A stretch of DNA of 64,000 bases, from NCBI RefSeq assembly GCF_024519455.1, contig NZ_JALJRY010000002.1:269966-333965 (forward strand). The letters run 5' to 3'. The notes beneath the pieces were generated by a model. That model searched no databases. It saw only the letters and a program-made list of their open reading frames with translations, and was not told the DNA's origin. This document shows positions 47,273-56,038 of the stretch, one piece after another. The position numbers were made by a program, and so were the translations under genes. The stretch comes from Streptomyces sp. STR69 (GTDB taxonomy: Bacteria; Actinomycetota; Actinomycetes; Streptomycetales; Streptomycetaceae). Numbering within the stretch: the stretch's first letter is position 1; each line of letters begins with the position of its first letter.

Positions 47273-47991
47273 TCCGGGTCGTGGTCGTCGACGACCAGGC
47301 GCTGATGCGCGCGGGTTTCCGTGCCCTCCTCGACGCCGAGGACGGCATCGAGGTGGTGGGCGAGGCGGCCGACGGCGAACAGGGCGTGGCCCTCGTCCGC
47401 GCGCAACTCCCGGACGTCGCGCTGATAGACGTACAGATGCCGGTCATGACGGGCATCGAGGCGACCCGCCGCATCGCCGCCGACCCCGCCCTCGCCGCGG
47501 TCCGGGTCGTCATCCTCACCAACTACGGCCTGGACGAGTACGTCTTCGAGGCGCTGCGGGCGGGTGCCAGCGGCTTTCTCCTGAAGGACACCGATCCGGC
47601 GGACCTGCTGCAGGCGATCGGGATCGTCGCCGGCGGCGAGGCCCTGCTCTCCCCGTCGATCACCCGTACCCTCATCGGCGAGTTCGTCTCCCGGCCCCCC
47701 GACCGCTCCACCGCCACCGGCCTGGAACACCTCACCCGGCGCGAACGCGAGGTCACCGCCCTGGCCGCGCGTGGCCTCACCAACGAGGAGATCGCCGCCC
47801 ACATGGTCATCAGCCCGTTCACGGCGAAGACCCACATCAGCCGTGCCATGACCAAGCTCGGCGCCCGCGACCGGGCCCAACTCGTCGTGTTCGCCTACGA
47901 GTCGGGCCTCGTGACGGCCCGCACGCCGGAATCGCGTTGCGAGGAGGAGCCGCACACCCCGCCGCCCACGGTCAGCCGGCCGTTCTCGTGA
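47269..47991 (+). CDS. LuxR/NarL-family response regulator 2
   Basis: The protein has 240 residues. The receiver has Asp8-Asp9, phosphoacceptor Asp54 (LIDVQMP) and FLLKD; the LuxR helix-turn-helix (REREVTALAARGLTNEEIA) is near residues 160-215. The last 23 residues are Pro/Glu-rich with no known role. Its 3' end overlaps the GH36 gene on the opposite strand by 20 bp. Targets could include the divergent AhpD-like gene, but nothing in the sequence proves it. Confidence 0.92.
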   Translation: MIRVVVVDDQALMRAGFRALLDAEDGIEVVGEAADGEQGVALVRAQLPDVALIDVQMPVMTGIEATRRIAADPALAAVRVVILTNYGLDEYVFEALRAGASGFLLKDTDPADLLQAIGIVAGGEALLSPSITRTLIGEFVSRPPDRSTATGLEHLTRREREVTALAARGLTNEEIAAHMVISPFTAKTHISRAMTKLGARDRAQLVVFAYESGLVTARTPESRCEEEPHTPPPTVSRPFS

Positions 47992-50155
47992 GTTCGAGGA
48001 GCAGGGCCTGCTCGGGGTTGAGGTTCGGCAGGGGCAGGCCGGCGACGGTGAGCACCGAACCGGGCAGGGACAGCGCCTCCTCGAGGGCCGCGGACAGCCA
48101 GGCCGGTTCCGCTGTCTCGTGGAAGGACGGCATGCCCAGCTCGGAGCGCACCCGCACCCGGTAGGTCGCCTCGGGGTCCAGACCGGGCAACTGCACTCGC
48201 CCGTACTGGCCCTCGGGGGAGGTGGCGAGCCGCGCCCAGCAGTACAGCGCCGCCGACCCGTCGTGGGCGACGACTCCGTGCAGCAGTGTCGACTCGTCGC
48301 TGAGGTCGGCGCGGACCGTGCGACCGCCGTGGAGCAGCGGGCGGAGTTCGCGGTGGAGCGCGGTCCAGGCGGTGAGGCGGGCCAGTTCCTCCGGGGAGCA
48401 GTGGGTGAGGTCCTGTTCGATGCCTGCGTGGCCGAACAGGGCGGTGGTCAGGCGGAGTTGTTCCGAGCTGACGCGGTCCGTGGTGTGGCTGGTGCGCGGG
48501 CCCACGTGGGTGCCGACCAGTTCGGGGGGCAGTAGTTGCGCGGTCCAGCGCTGGATGGTCTGGCGCTCCACCGGGTCGTTGCAGTCCGAGGCCCAGACCC
48601 GGTCGGTCCGCTCCAGGATGCCCAGGTCGACCCGGCCGCCACCGGCGGCGCAGCTCTCGATCTCCAGCGCGGGATGGCGCTCCCGGAGCGCGTCGATCAG
48701 CCGGTAGAGGGCCACCACCTGGGCGTGCGCCACGGGACGGTCGGCGGCGGAGTGCACGGTCTCGTGGAGTTCCCGGTTGTGGTCCCACTTGAGATACGCG
48801 ATGGCGTACTTCTCCACCAGCGCGTCCAGCGCGTCCAACAGGTACTGCCAGGCATCGGGGTTGGCCAGGTCCAGCACATGCTGATGGCGCGCCGCCGGGC
48901 CGACCCCACGGGCCGGGCCCAGCACCCAGTCGGGGTGCTCGCGGGCCAGGTCGGAGTCGAGATTGATCATCTCCGGCTCTACCCACAGCCCGAACTCCAT
49001 GCCGAGCGACCGCACATGGTCCACCAGCGGGGTCAGGCCCTCGGGCCACACCACCGGGTCGACGGTCCAGTCGCCAAGGCCGGCGTCGTCCGAACGACGG
49101 CCCCGGAACCAGCCGTCGTCCAGCACGAACCGCTCGACACCGACCTCGGCGGCCCGGTCCGCCAGCCGTAGCAACCGGTTCAGATCGTGGTCGAAGTAGA
49201 CCGCCTCCCAGCTGTTGAGGATCACCGGGCGGGGGCCGCGCGGATGCGTGGGGCGGGCCCGGAGCAGGGTGTGGAAGCGGTCGGCAAGCCCGTCCAGACC
49301 CTGGTCGGACCAGGCGAAGTGACAGACCGGAGCGGTGTACGACTCACCGGGCGCGAGCCGGATCTCCCCGGCGCGCAGGAGTTCGCCGCCGCCGAGCACC
49401 GCCGCATGGGCGCCCGCGCCCTCCGGCAACTGCTCGGCCAGATACCGCTGGTCGCCGCTCCAGGCCACATGCACGGCCCAGATCTCCCCGTCGCGGAAGC
49501 CGAATCCGGGCACGCCCACCGCCATGACGTACGGCGAGTCCACTCCCGGCTTGCCCCGCCGCACCTCACGGGCATGGGTGCCGAAGCCCAGCGGCTGCCG
49601 CTGCGGCGAGCGCTCCCGGCTCCACTTGCCGGTGAAGTCGAGGACCTCGGCGGCCCGGCGCGGCAGCGGCAGCAGCGTCGTGACGCCCGCCAGGTCGTAC
49701 GGCGCCGGGTCGGCGTCCGGCCGGCGGGTGAGCGTGGTCCGTACGCCCAGTACGCCGGAGGGCTCCAGGAGGTAGGAGAGGGTGACGTCGAGTCCGGTGC
49801 CGGGGTCGGTGAGGTGAAGGGTCAACTCCCCGCCCGCAGCCCGTGGTTGGTAGGAGCTGTCGGCCAGGGTCAGCCGGGGTGCGGCGAACGCGCCGGCGAG
49901 GTGGCCCTCCTGGGCCGGGGTGCCGGACCAGGCGTCGGCCTCGGTGGGCCAGACGGTGAACCGGCGCGGGATGTCGACGGAGTTGTTGAGCACGGCGGGT
50001 TCGCCGGTCAGGGCGAGCGCGGCCAGGGCGTCCTGCGGGAGATCGCCGAGGTCGGCCCCCCAGTGCAGCACCCTGGGCACCGGCTCGGTGAGCTCCACGA
50101 CGAGGGCGGTGCCCGCCGCGCGCAGGATGTGGATCCGCGCCGTGGTGTCCGACAT
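47972..50155 (-). CDS. GH36 alpha-galactosidase
   Basis: The protein has 727 residues from the ATG at 50155 (AAAGGA upstream). It is a soluble GH36 enzyme: an N-terminal beta-supersandwich domain (to about 305), a TIM barrel with NSWEA (314-318), DDGWF (346-350), the nucleophile Asp458 in YLKWDHNRE, the acid/base Asp524 in WASDCNDP, and a C-terminal beta domain. There is no signal peptide, so it acts on oligosaccharides after import. It is the last gene of the minus-strand glycan operon, separated by a strong hairpin from the binding-protein gene. Confidence 0.93.
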   Translation of the reverse strand: MSDTTARIHILRAAGTALVVELTEPVPRVLHWGADLGDLPQDALAALALTGEPAVLNNSVDIPRRFTVWPTEADAWSGTPAQEGHLAGAFAAPRLTLADSSYQPRAAGGELTLHLTDPGTGLDVTLSYLLEPSGVLGVRTTLTRRPDADPAPYDLAGVTTLLPLPRRAAEVLDFTGKWSRERSPQRQPLGFGTHAREVRRGKPGVDSPYVMAVGVPGFGFRDGEIWAVHVAWSGDQRYLAEQLPEGAGAHAAVLGGGELLRAGEIRLAPGESYTAPVCHFAWSDQGLDGLADRFHTLLRARPTHPRGPRPVILNSWEAVYFDHDLNRLLRLADRAAEVGVERFVLDDGWFRGRRSDDAGLGDWTVDPVVWPEGLTPLVDHVRSLGMEFGLWVEPEMINLDSDLAREHPDWVLGPARGVGPAARHQHVLDLANPDAWQYLLDALDALVEKYAIAYLKWDHNRELHETVHSAADRPVAHAQVVALYRLIDALRERHPALEIESCAAGGGRVDLGILERTDRVWASDCNDPVERQTIQRWTAQLLPPELVGTHVGPRTSHTTDRVSSEQLRLTTALFGHAGIEQDLTHCSPEELARLTAWTALHRELRPLLHGGRTVRADLSDESTLLHGVVAHDGSAALYCWARLATSPEGQYGRVQLPGLDPEATYRVRVRSELGMPSFHETAEPAWLSAALEEALSLPGSVLTVAGLPLPNLNPEQALLLELTRTAG

Positions 50156-50184
50156 GAAGAGTCCTTTCCGATCGCCCGGTTCCA

Positions 50185-50216
50185 CCGGACGGGCCCGGCT
50201 CAGTGGGCCCGTCCGG
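50185..50216 (-). terminator. Strong intra-operon hairpin
   Basis: CCGGACGGGCCC and GGGCCCGTCCGG form a perfect 12-bp stem with an 8-nt loop in the 94-bp spacer between the solute-binding-protein gene and the GH36 gene. It can stabilise the upstream mRNA end or partly stop transcription into GH36. Confidence 0.65.
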
Positions 50217-50249
50217 CGGTCGGACAGGGAGTGCGGAGGAGTGGTGGGG

Positions 50250-51611
50250 TCACTTCTTGGCGAGCAGCTGCCTGCTCTGCTTCTGCATGTCGGTGAAGAC
50301 GGAGTCGCTCTTCTGGCCGGCGAAGTAGGCCTGGAACAGCGGCTGCAGGGCGTCCTGGAGGGCCGCGCCGTTGCCGTAGACCGGGGACGGGTAGAGCACC
50401 TTGTCCTTGATCATGTCCGTGAAGACGGACAGGTCCACGCCCGTCTTGGCCAGCGCCGCGGCCGAGGCCTCCATGGAGGCCGGGATCGACGGGAAGAAGC
50501 TACCGGTCAGGGAGGCCTTGGACTGGCAGGCCTCGCTGCCCATGTAGGAGACCCACTTCCAGGTCTGCTCGGGGTTCTTGGTGCCTGCCCAGATGTTGTT
50601 CCCGTTGGAGTTGCTCAGCACGGACCTCGTCCTGCCGTCGGGGCCGTAGGGGGTGGGCGCGATGCCGACCTTGAGGCCGGGGATCTTCACGAAGGTCGAG
50701 GCCTCCCACGAACCGCCGGTCTCCATGGCGACCTTGCCGGAGGAGAGCAGGTCGACGTCGCTGACGCTGTCGGTGAACTGCCCGATCTTGGGCGCGTAGC
50801 CCTTGTCGGTCAGCGAGCGGATCCAGTCCATGGTCTTCACGAACCGCGGGTCGGAGTAGTTGAACACCGTCGGCCAGCTGGCCTTGTCGCCCAGCCGCCA
50901 GCCCGTGGTGCTGACCAGCGGGCTCCAGGTGGTCTGGCCGATGAAGTCCTTGGCCGCGATCTCCCCGTAGCCGTAGGTCTTGACGTGGGACTTGTCGAAG
51001 CCCTTCTCGTCGCCGCGCCGGCCCTTGGTGTCGATCGTCAGGTGGGCGATCATCTTGCCGAGCGTGCCGCCGTTGTCGGGGTTCCAGTTCAGCGACTTGA
51101 CGTCCTGGTCGGTGTATCCGGCCTTCTTGACGGCGTCCTCGTTGAAGTAGACGCCGGACGCCGCCCAGTCCAGCGGCAGGGCGTACTGCTTGCCGTCGGT
51201 GAACTTCCAGGCGTCCACGCCGACCGAGAACCGGGACAGGTCGAAGTTGTCCTTCTTGATGTAGTCGTCCATCGCCAGCAGTTGGTGCTGGGAGGCGTAC
51301 GCCTGGAAGAACTGGACGCTGTTCTGGAAGGCGTCGGGCGCGCTGCCGGCCACGAAACCGGCGGTCAGCTTGGTGAAGTAGTCGTTCACGTTGTACTGCG
51401 TGATCTTCACCTTGGTGCCGGGGTTGGCCTTCTCGAAGTCCGTGGCGCACACCTTGTACGCGGCGGCCTGCTTGTCGTCCCAGGTCCACCAGTTGACGGT
51501 CTTGGAACCACCGGCGGAGGAGGAGCCGTTGGAGCACGCGGAGAGCAGCGCGGCCAGCGTGAGCGTGGCGCCCAGCGCGACCGTCTTCCGAACTCCCTTG
51601 ATTCTTCTCAT
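50250..51611 (-). CDS. CUT1-type ABC transporter sugar-binding lipoprotein
   Basis: The protein has 453 residues; its ATG overlaps the stop of the CE7 gene by 4 nt (ATGA). The signal peptide ends with the lipobox LLSAC, Cys26. The mature protein is a family-1 extracellular solute-binding protein: VNWWTWDDKQ, KVKITQYN, PDAFQNSVQFFQAYASQ, ALPLDWAASGVYFN and late GGSWEASTF. It binds an oligosaccharide, presumably released by the secreted GH27 enzyme, and hands it to the MalF/MalG-type permeases encoded upstream. Confidence 0.92.
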   Translation of the reverse strand: MRRIKGVRKTVALGATLTLAALLSACSNGSSSAGGSKTVNWWTWDDKQAAAYKVCATDFEKANPGTKVKITQYNVNDYFTKLTAGFVAGSAPDAFQNSVQFFQAYASQHQLLAMDDYIKKDNFDLSRFSVGVDAWKFTDGKQYALPLDWAASGVYFNEDAVKKAGYTDQDVKSLNWNPDNGGTLGKMIAHLTIDTKGRRGDEKGFDKSHVKTYGYGEIAAKDFIGQTTWSPLVSTTGWRLGDKASWPTVFNYSDPRFVKTMDWIRSLTDKGYAPKIGQFTDSVSDVDLLSSGKVAMETGGSWEASTFVKIPGLKVGIAPTPYGPDGRTRSVLSNSNGNNIWAGTKNPEQTWKWVSYMGSEACQSKASLTGSFFPSIPASMEASAAALAKTGVDLSVFTDMIKDKVLYPSPVYGNGAALQDALQPLFQAYFAGQKSDSVFTDMQKQSRQLLAKK

Positions 51612-52645
51612 TGTTCCTTCTTTCGGGATGACGCGGTCGGTGCGGGGGACGGCTGCACCAGCGGATGGGACGACGTCTTGAGGAGGGCGCCGAACGCGCC
51701 CAGTGCTACGGCCAGGTCCTCGGGCCCGCCCGCGTCGTGGCCGTTGAACTCCCAGAGCCGCAGCTCCTTTTGGCCGGCGTAGGCGTGGTAGGCGGCGATC
51801 GCGGTGACCGGCGGGCACACCTCGTCGCGCAGCCCGGCGGAGAACCAGGCCGGGGCGTTCGCGCGGCGGGCGAAGGCGAGTCCGTCGAAGTAGCCGAGGG
51901 TGTCGAAGGTCTGCTCCACCCGGTCCCGGCGGGCCCCCAGATAGCCGATGATCTCGGCGTAGGGCTCGGCGGAGGTGAGCCGGGTGGCGTGCCGGATGTC
52001 GCAGAGGAACGGCGACTGGAAGTGCGCGGCGGCCAGGCCGGGCACCAGTCCGGCGACCGCGAGGGCGATACCGCCGCCCTGGCTGGGGCCGAGCACGGCG
52101 ACCCGGTCCGGGTCGACGAGATCGGTGCGGGCGCGCAGCGCGTCCACGGCACGGACGGCGTCGGTGAACACCCGCCGGTAGACGTAGGTGTCCTCGTCCT
52201 CGATGCCCCGGGTGAGGAAACCGGGATGCGCCGGGCCGCTGCCGACCGGATCGGGGGTCGCGCCCCCGCCCGCCCAGGCGCCGCCCTGGCCGCGCGCGTC
52301 CACCAGCAGATGGGCGTACCCCGCGGACGCCCACAGCAGGTCGTCGATCGGGGCGCCGCGCCCACTGCCGTAACCGTGGAACTGGACGACGGCGGGCAGT
52401 GGGCCGCCCCGCTGCCGGGGCATCCGCAGCCAGGCGCGGACGGGGTGGCCGCCGAAGCCGGGCAGGACGGCGTCGAAGACGTCGACCGTTTCCAGGCCGG
52501 TGGCGACCTCCGTCAGATCCAGCGAGGCCTCCTGCCCGGCGCGGGTCTTGGCGAGGGTGCCCTTCCAGAAGGTGTCGAAGTCGGCGGGTTCGCGGTAGGC
52601 GCTGCGATAGGCGAACAGCTCGGGGACGTCCTGCTCGGTCAGCAC
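51608..52645 (-). CDS. CE7-family acetyl esterase (acetylxylan esterase-like)
   Basis: The protein has 345 residues. It is an alpha/beta hydrolase with the CE7 motifs RGQ (VDARGQGG), GxSQG (GPSQGGGI, catalytic Ser), Asp in AGLRDEVCPP and His in EFNGHDAGG. CE7 enzymes remove acetyl groups from small sugar esters and oligosaccharides in the cytoplasm. It starts at a GTG 4 codons inside the end of the GH95 gene (7-nt overlap). Together with GH95, its presence points to an acetylated, fucose- and galactose-bearing glycan substrate. Confidence 0.9.
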   Translation of the reverse strand: MLTEQDVPELFAYRSAYREPADFDTFWKGTLAKTRAGQEASLDLTEVATGLETVDVFDAVLPGFGGHPVRAWLRMPRQRGGPLPAVVQFHGYGSGRGAPIDDLLWASAGYAHLLVDARGQGGAWAGGGATPDPVGSGPAHPGFLTRGIEDEDTYVYRRVFTDAVRAVDALRARTDLVDPDRVAVLGPSQGGGIALAVAGLVPGLAAAHFQSPFLCDIRHATRLTSAEPYAEIIGYLGARRDRVEQTFDTLGYFDGLAFARRANAPAWFSAGLRDEVCPPVTAIAAYHAYAGQKELRLWEFNGHDAGGPEDLAVALGAFGALLKTSSHPLVQPSPAPTASSRKKEQ

Positions 52646-55092
52646 GGCACGGGCTCCCCTCGGGGCCGCAGTTCGGCGTCCAACTCGACCTGGTGACCGG
52701 CCGGAAGCAGCAGCTCGGTGGTCCGGTCGCGATACCGGATCCGTACGGGCTCGCCGGCGTCACCCGCGTGCCTGCGCACGGTCGCACCGGTCAACTCGCC
52801 CTCGTTCCAGGCGAAATCGACGGCCAGACCGCCGCGGCACCGCAGATCCCTGGCCTCACCGTCGGCCCACTCCACGGGCAGCGCGGGCAGCAGGTCGAGG
52901 GTGCCGGTGTGGCTCTGCACCACCATCTCGGCGACACCGGCCATCAGCCCGTAGTTGCCGTCGATCTGGAACGGCGGATGCGTGGAGAACAGGTTGGGGA
53001 GCAGCCCGCCCCAACGCGAGCCGTCCACAGGGGCGTCGACCCCGGCATCGCCGTCGAGCGGCCGGACGGCCTCAAGGAACAGCGAGCGCGCGATCGCCGC
53101 ATCGCGCAGCCACGCCCGCAGCACGATCTTCCAGGACCACGACCAGCCCATCGCCCCGGGCCCGCGCCCGTCCATCGACTTCCTTGCGGCGTCGGCCAGT
53201 TCGGGGGTCGAGACGGGATCGATCAGACCGAGCGGGTGTACGGCGATCAGGTGCGAGAGGTGACGGTGGTGCGGGTCGGCCTCCGTCAGGTCCTCGGCCC
53301 ACTCCTGGAGTCGGCCCTCCGACGAGAGGGGCAGCGGGCGCAGTCGGGGCAGCGCCGCGCGTATCTCGCCGGTCAGCGGGGTGTCCAGACCCAGCAACTC
53401 GGCTGCCGCCAGGGTCCGTTCGAAGGTGGCCCGGATCAGCGCCAGGTCCATGGTGGCGGTGCGGGTCAGTGACCTCGGGACGCCGTCGGCCAGGAACAGG
53501 TTCTCCGGGGAGGTCGACGGCAAGGTGTCCAGATGACCCGTGCCGTCGTCGACGAGCCAGTCCAGCAGGAACTCGGCGCAGCCGCTGAGCAACGGCCAGG
53601 CCCGTTCCCGCAGGAAGACGGGGTCGCGGGTGAAGTCGTAGTGGTCCCACAGGTGTTGGGACAGCCACGCGCCGCCCATCATCCACAGCGCCCACGAGGT
53701 GTTGCCGTGCCCCATGCCGACCGGCAGCGCCCACCCCCACGGATCGGTGTTGTGATGCGCCACCCAGCCACGAGCGCCGTACAACTCCCGTGCCACGCGG
53801 GTGCCTTGGACGGCCACGCGGTCGAGCAGGTCGAACAGGGGCTCGTGACAGGCGCTGAGCCCGACCGTCTCCGCGCCCCAGTAGTTCATCTGCGTGTTGA
53901 TGTTGATCGTGTAGTTGGACGACCAGGCGGGTCGCAGCTCGGCGTTCCAGATGCCCTGGAGGTTGGCCGGGGGGCCGGTGCGCGGGCGGGAGGCGGTGGC
54001 CAGGAGATGGCGGCCGAGCTGGAACAGCACGGTGGCGGTGAGGAGTTCGTCGTCGCCGCCGAGGATGTCGCGGGCGACGTCGTAGGTGCCGGAGCGGCGT
54101 GGCCCGATACGCAGGGACGTGCCGCCCAACAGAGCCCGTACGTCGGCCTCGTGGTTCTTGAGGAGGCGGTCGGCGCCCTGCGTGACCGCCCGGGCCGCGA
54201 GTTCGCCGGCCTCGGCCAGATGGTTGGCGCGGTCCACGGCCGGGGCCCCGCTCCAGTCGCGGTTGGCCGCGGTGGAGCTGGCGAGGGTGAGGAGGACGTG
54301 CGAGGCGCCGGTGACGCGCAGACCTCCCTCGTCGTCCACGGTTGTCGTGCCGTCGGTGTGCACGGCGAGCGCGAGAGCGCCGAAGGGGTCGTAGCCGTCG
54401 ACGGGGCCGTCCGCGTAGCGCAGCGGTTCCGCGACCTCGGGTTCGTGCGAGGGGGCGCCGTCCACCGGTATCTCGATGCCCAGCGTGATGCCGTCGGGCG
54501 CGGCCGAGCGGAGTATCTCCCGCAGCGGGGTGGACAGTTCGGCGGTCAGGTCGACCGTGCCGCCGTCCGCGTCCAGCGTCACGCACAGCGCGCCGGTGAC
54601 GGCGTCGGCCCAGACCCGGCGCCGTACCGTCGTCCCGTCGAGGTCGAAGCCGTCCTCGGCCACCGCGGTGTCGAGGTCGAGCGTCCTGCCGCGGTACTCG
54701 GCGCGCTCGCCGCCCGGCACGGTCAAGTACAGGTCGGCGTACGGCAGATACTCCTGTGTGTACGGCCCCTCGAAGGTCATGAGCAGGGACTCGGCGCGGT
54801 CCTGGTCGCCGGCGCGGAGCGCGGCGCGGACCTCTTCGAGGCGCTCCGGGCCGGCCCCTTGCGCGCGGAGCGCGGCTAGGGCGGTGGCCGGTCCGTCGGG
54901 GGTGCCGGACCAGACGGTGGAGTCGTTGATCTGGATACGGGCCCGGCCGGTGCCGCCGAAGACCATCGCGCCGATCCTGCCGTTGCCGACCGGGGCGGCC
55001 TCCGTCCAGGTGGCGGCGGGCGCGGGCCAGCTCAGCACCAGGTCGCTGGAGTGCATGACTGTGTCGTCCAATCGCGGGGTGCGGCCGGTCAC
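52639..55092 (-). CDS. GH95 alpha-1,2-L-fucosidase-family enzyme
   Basis: The protein has 817 residues from a GTG overlapping the permease stop (GTGA). An ATG at 55056 is a possible later start. GH95 features are complete: the N-terminal beta domain begins LSWPAPAATWTEAAPVGNGRIGAM; the (alpha/alpha)6 barrel carries Asn397 and Asn399 (in TININTQMNYW), Glu530 (STSPENLF) and Asp711 (FQIDGNYG), which match the catalytic residues of the founding bifidobacterial enzyme. No signal peptide is seen, so it acts inside the cell. The substrate is L-fucose alpha-1,2-linked to galactose, or the related L-galactose; which one is not decided by the sequence. Confidence 0.92.
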   Translation of the reverse strand: MTGRTPRLDDTVMHSSDLVLSWPAPAATWTEAAPVGNGRIGAMVFGGTGRARIQINDSTVWSGTPDGPATALAALRAQGAGPERLEEVRAALRAGDQDRAESLLMTFEGPYTQEYLPYADLYLTVPGGERAEYRGRTLDLDTAVAEDGFDLDGTTVRRRVWADAVTGALCVTLDADGGTVDLTAELSTPLREILRSAAPDGITLGIEIPVDGAPSHEPEVAEPLRYADGPVDGYDPFGALALAVHTDGTTTVDDEGGLRVTGASHVLLTLASSTAANRDWSGAPAVDRANHLAEAGELAARAVTQGADRLLKNHEADVRALLGGTSLRIGPRRSGTYDVARDILGGDDELLTATVLFQLGRHLLATASRPRTGPPANLQGIWNAELRPAWSSNYTININTQMNYWGAETVGLSACHEPLFDLLDRVAVQGTRVARELYGARGWVAHHNTDPWGWALPVGMGHGNTSWALWMMGGAWLSQHLWDHYDFTRDPVFLRERAWPLLSGCAEFLLDWLVDDGTGHLDTLPSTSPENLFLADGVPRSLTRTATMDLALIRATFERTLAAAELLGLDTPLTGEIRAALPRLRPLPLSSEGRLQEWAEDLTEADPHHRHLSHLIAVHPLGLIDPVSTPELADAARKSMDGRGPGAMGWSWSWKIVLRAWLRDAAIARSLFLEAVRPLDGDAGVDAPVDGSRWGGLLPNLFSTHPPFQIDGNYGLMAGVAEMVVQSHTGTLDLLPALPVEWADGEARDLRCRGGLAVDFAWNEGELTGATVRRHAGDAGEPVRIRYRDRTTELLLPAGHQVELDAELRPRGEPVPC

Positions 55093-56027
55093 TTGAGGCC
55101 GGAGAAGCCGATGGAGTTGACGATGCGCTTGCCGAAGGCGACGAACAGCAGCAGCATCGGCAGCGCCGCGACCAGGGCGGCGGCCATCAGACCCGCCCAG
55201 TCGGGGGCGGCCTGCGGCGAGGACTGCTTGAAGACACCCAGCGCGAGTGTCAGCGGCTCCACGTTGTCGCTGTTGGTGATCAGCAGCGGCCAGAAGTAGT
55301 CGTTCCAGGCGTTGACGAACATCAGCAGCGACACGGTGGCGATCGGTGCCGTCGACATCGGCAGGATGATCCGGAAGAAGATCCGCAGCGGGCCCGCGCC
55401 GTCGATGATGGCGGCTTCCTCGACCTCGGTGCTCAGGCCCAGCATGAACTGCCGCAGGAAGAACAGCGTGAACGCCTGGAAGAGCGCCCCGGGCAGGATC
55501 AGTCCGGCGAAGGTGTTGGTCAGGCCGAGGTCTTTGACGAGGACGAAGTTGGGCAGCAGCGTGAAGACGCTGGGCACCATCAGCGCGGTGATGAGGATGT
55601 TGAACACCAGGTTGCGGCCACGCCAGTGCAGCCGGGAGAACGCATAGGCGCCGGCCGAGGCGAACAGCACGATCAGCACCGTCTGCACGGACGCGTAGAT
55701 CAGCGAATTGCGCAGGTAGAGCGCGATGTCGATGGCCGCGCCGGAGCCGCCCTGGGCCAGTGCGTCGGCGGTGGAGGCGATACCGAGGACGCGTTCGAAG
55801 GCGCCCCAGGTGAAGCCGACCGGCAGCGGGGAGGACGGGTGCGTCGACAGCTTGTAGTTGTTGGACAGCGCGGTGCGCAGGATCCAGTAGAACGGGAAGA
55901 GGGTGATCAGGACGACGATGCCCAGATAGATCCAGGCGACGATCCTGCCGGGGGAGAGGCTGCGGCGGTTCTTCCGGGGCCTGGGCTGCGCGGTGGCCGC
56001 CCGGCCGGGGGCGAGGGTGACTGCCAT
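55089..56027 (-). CDS. CUT1 sugar ABC transporter permease, MalG-like
   Basis: The protein has 312 residues with six membrane segments. The cytoplasmic EAA loop, which docks the ATPase, reads VEEAAIIDGAGPLRIFFRIILP. It lies 11 nt after the MalF-like gene. No ATP-binding protein is encoded in this operon, as is usual in Streptomyces where the shared ATPase MsiK serves many sugar transporters. Confidence 0.93.
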   Translation of the reverse strand: MAVTLAPGRAATAQPRPRKNRRSLSPGRIVAWIYLGIVVLITLFPFYWILRTALSNNYKLSTHPSSPLPVGFTWGAFERVLGIASTADALAQGGSGAAIDIALYLRNSLIYASVQTVLIVLFASAGAYAFSRLHWRGRNLVFNILITALMVPSVFTLLPNFVLVKDLGLTNTFAGLILPGALFQAFTLFFLRQFMLGLSTEVEEAAIIDGAGPLRIFFRIILPMSTAPIATVSLLMFVNAWNDYFWPLLITNSDNVEPLTLALGVFKQSSPQAAPDWAGLMAAALVAALPMLLLFVAFGKRIVNSIGFSGLK

Positions 56028-56038
56028 GACGGGCTCCT

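Noticed and set aside
53533..54879. Plus-strand open frame opposite GH95
   Set aside because: GH95 catalytic residues are complete on the minus strand, and the plus frame has no domain.
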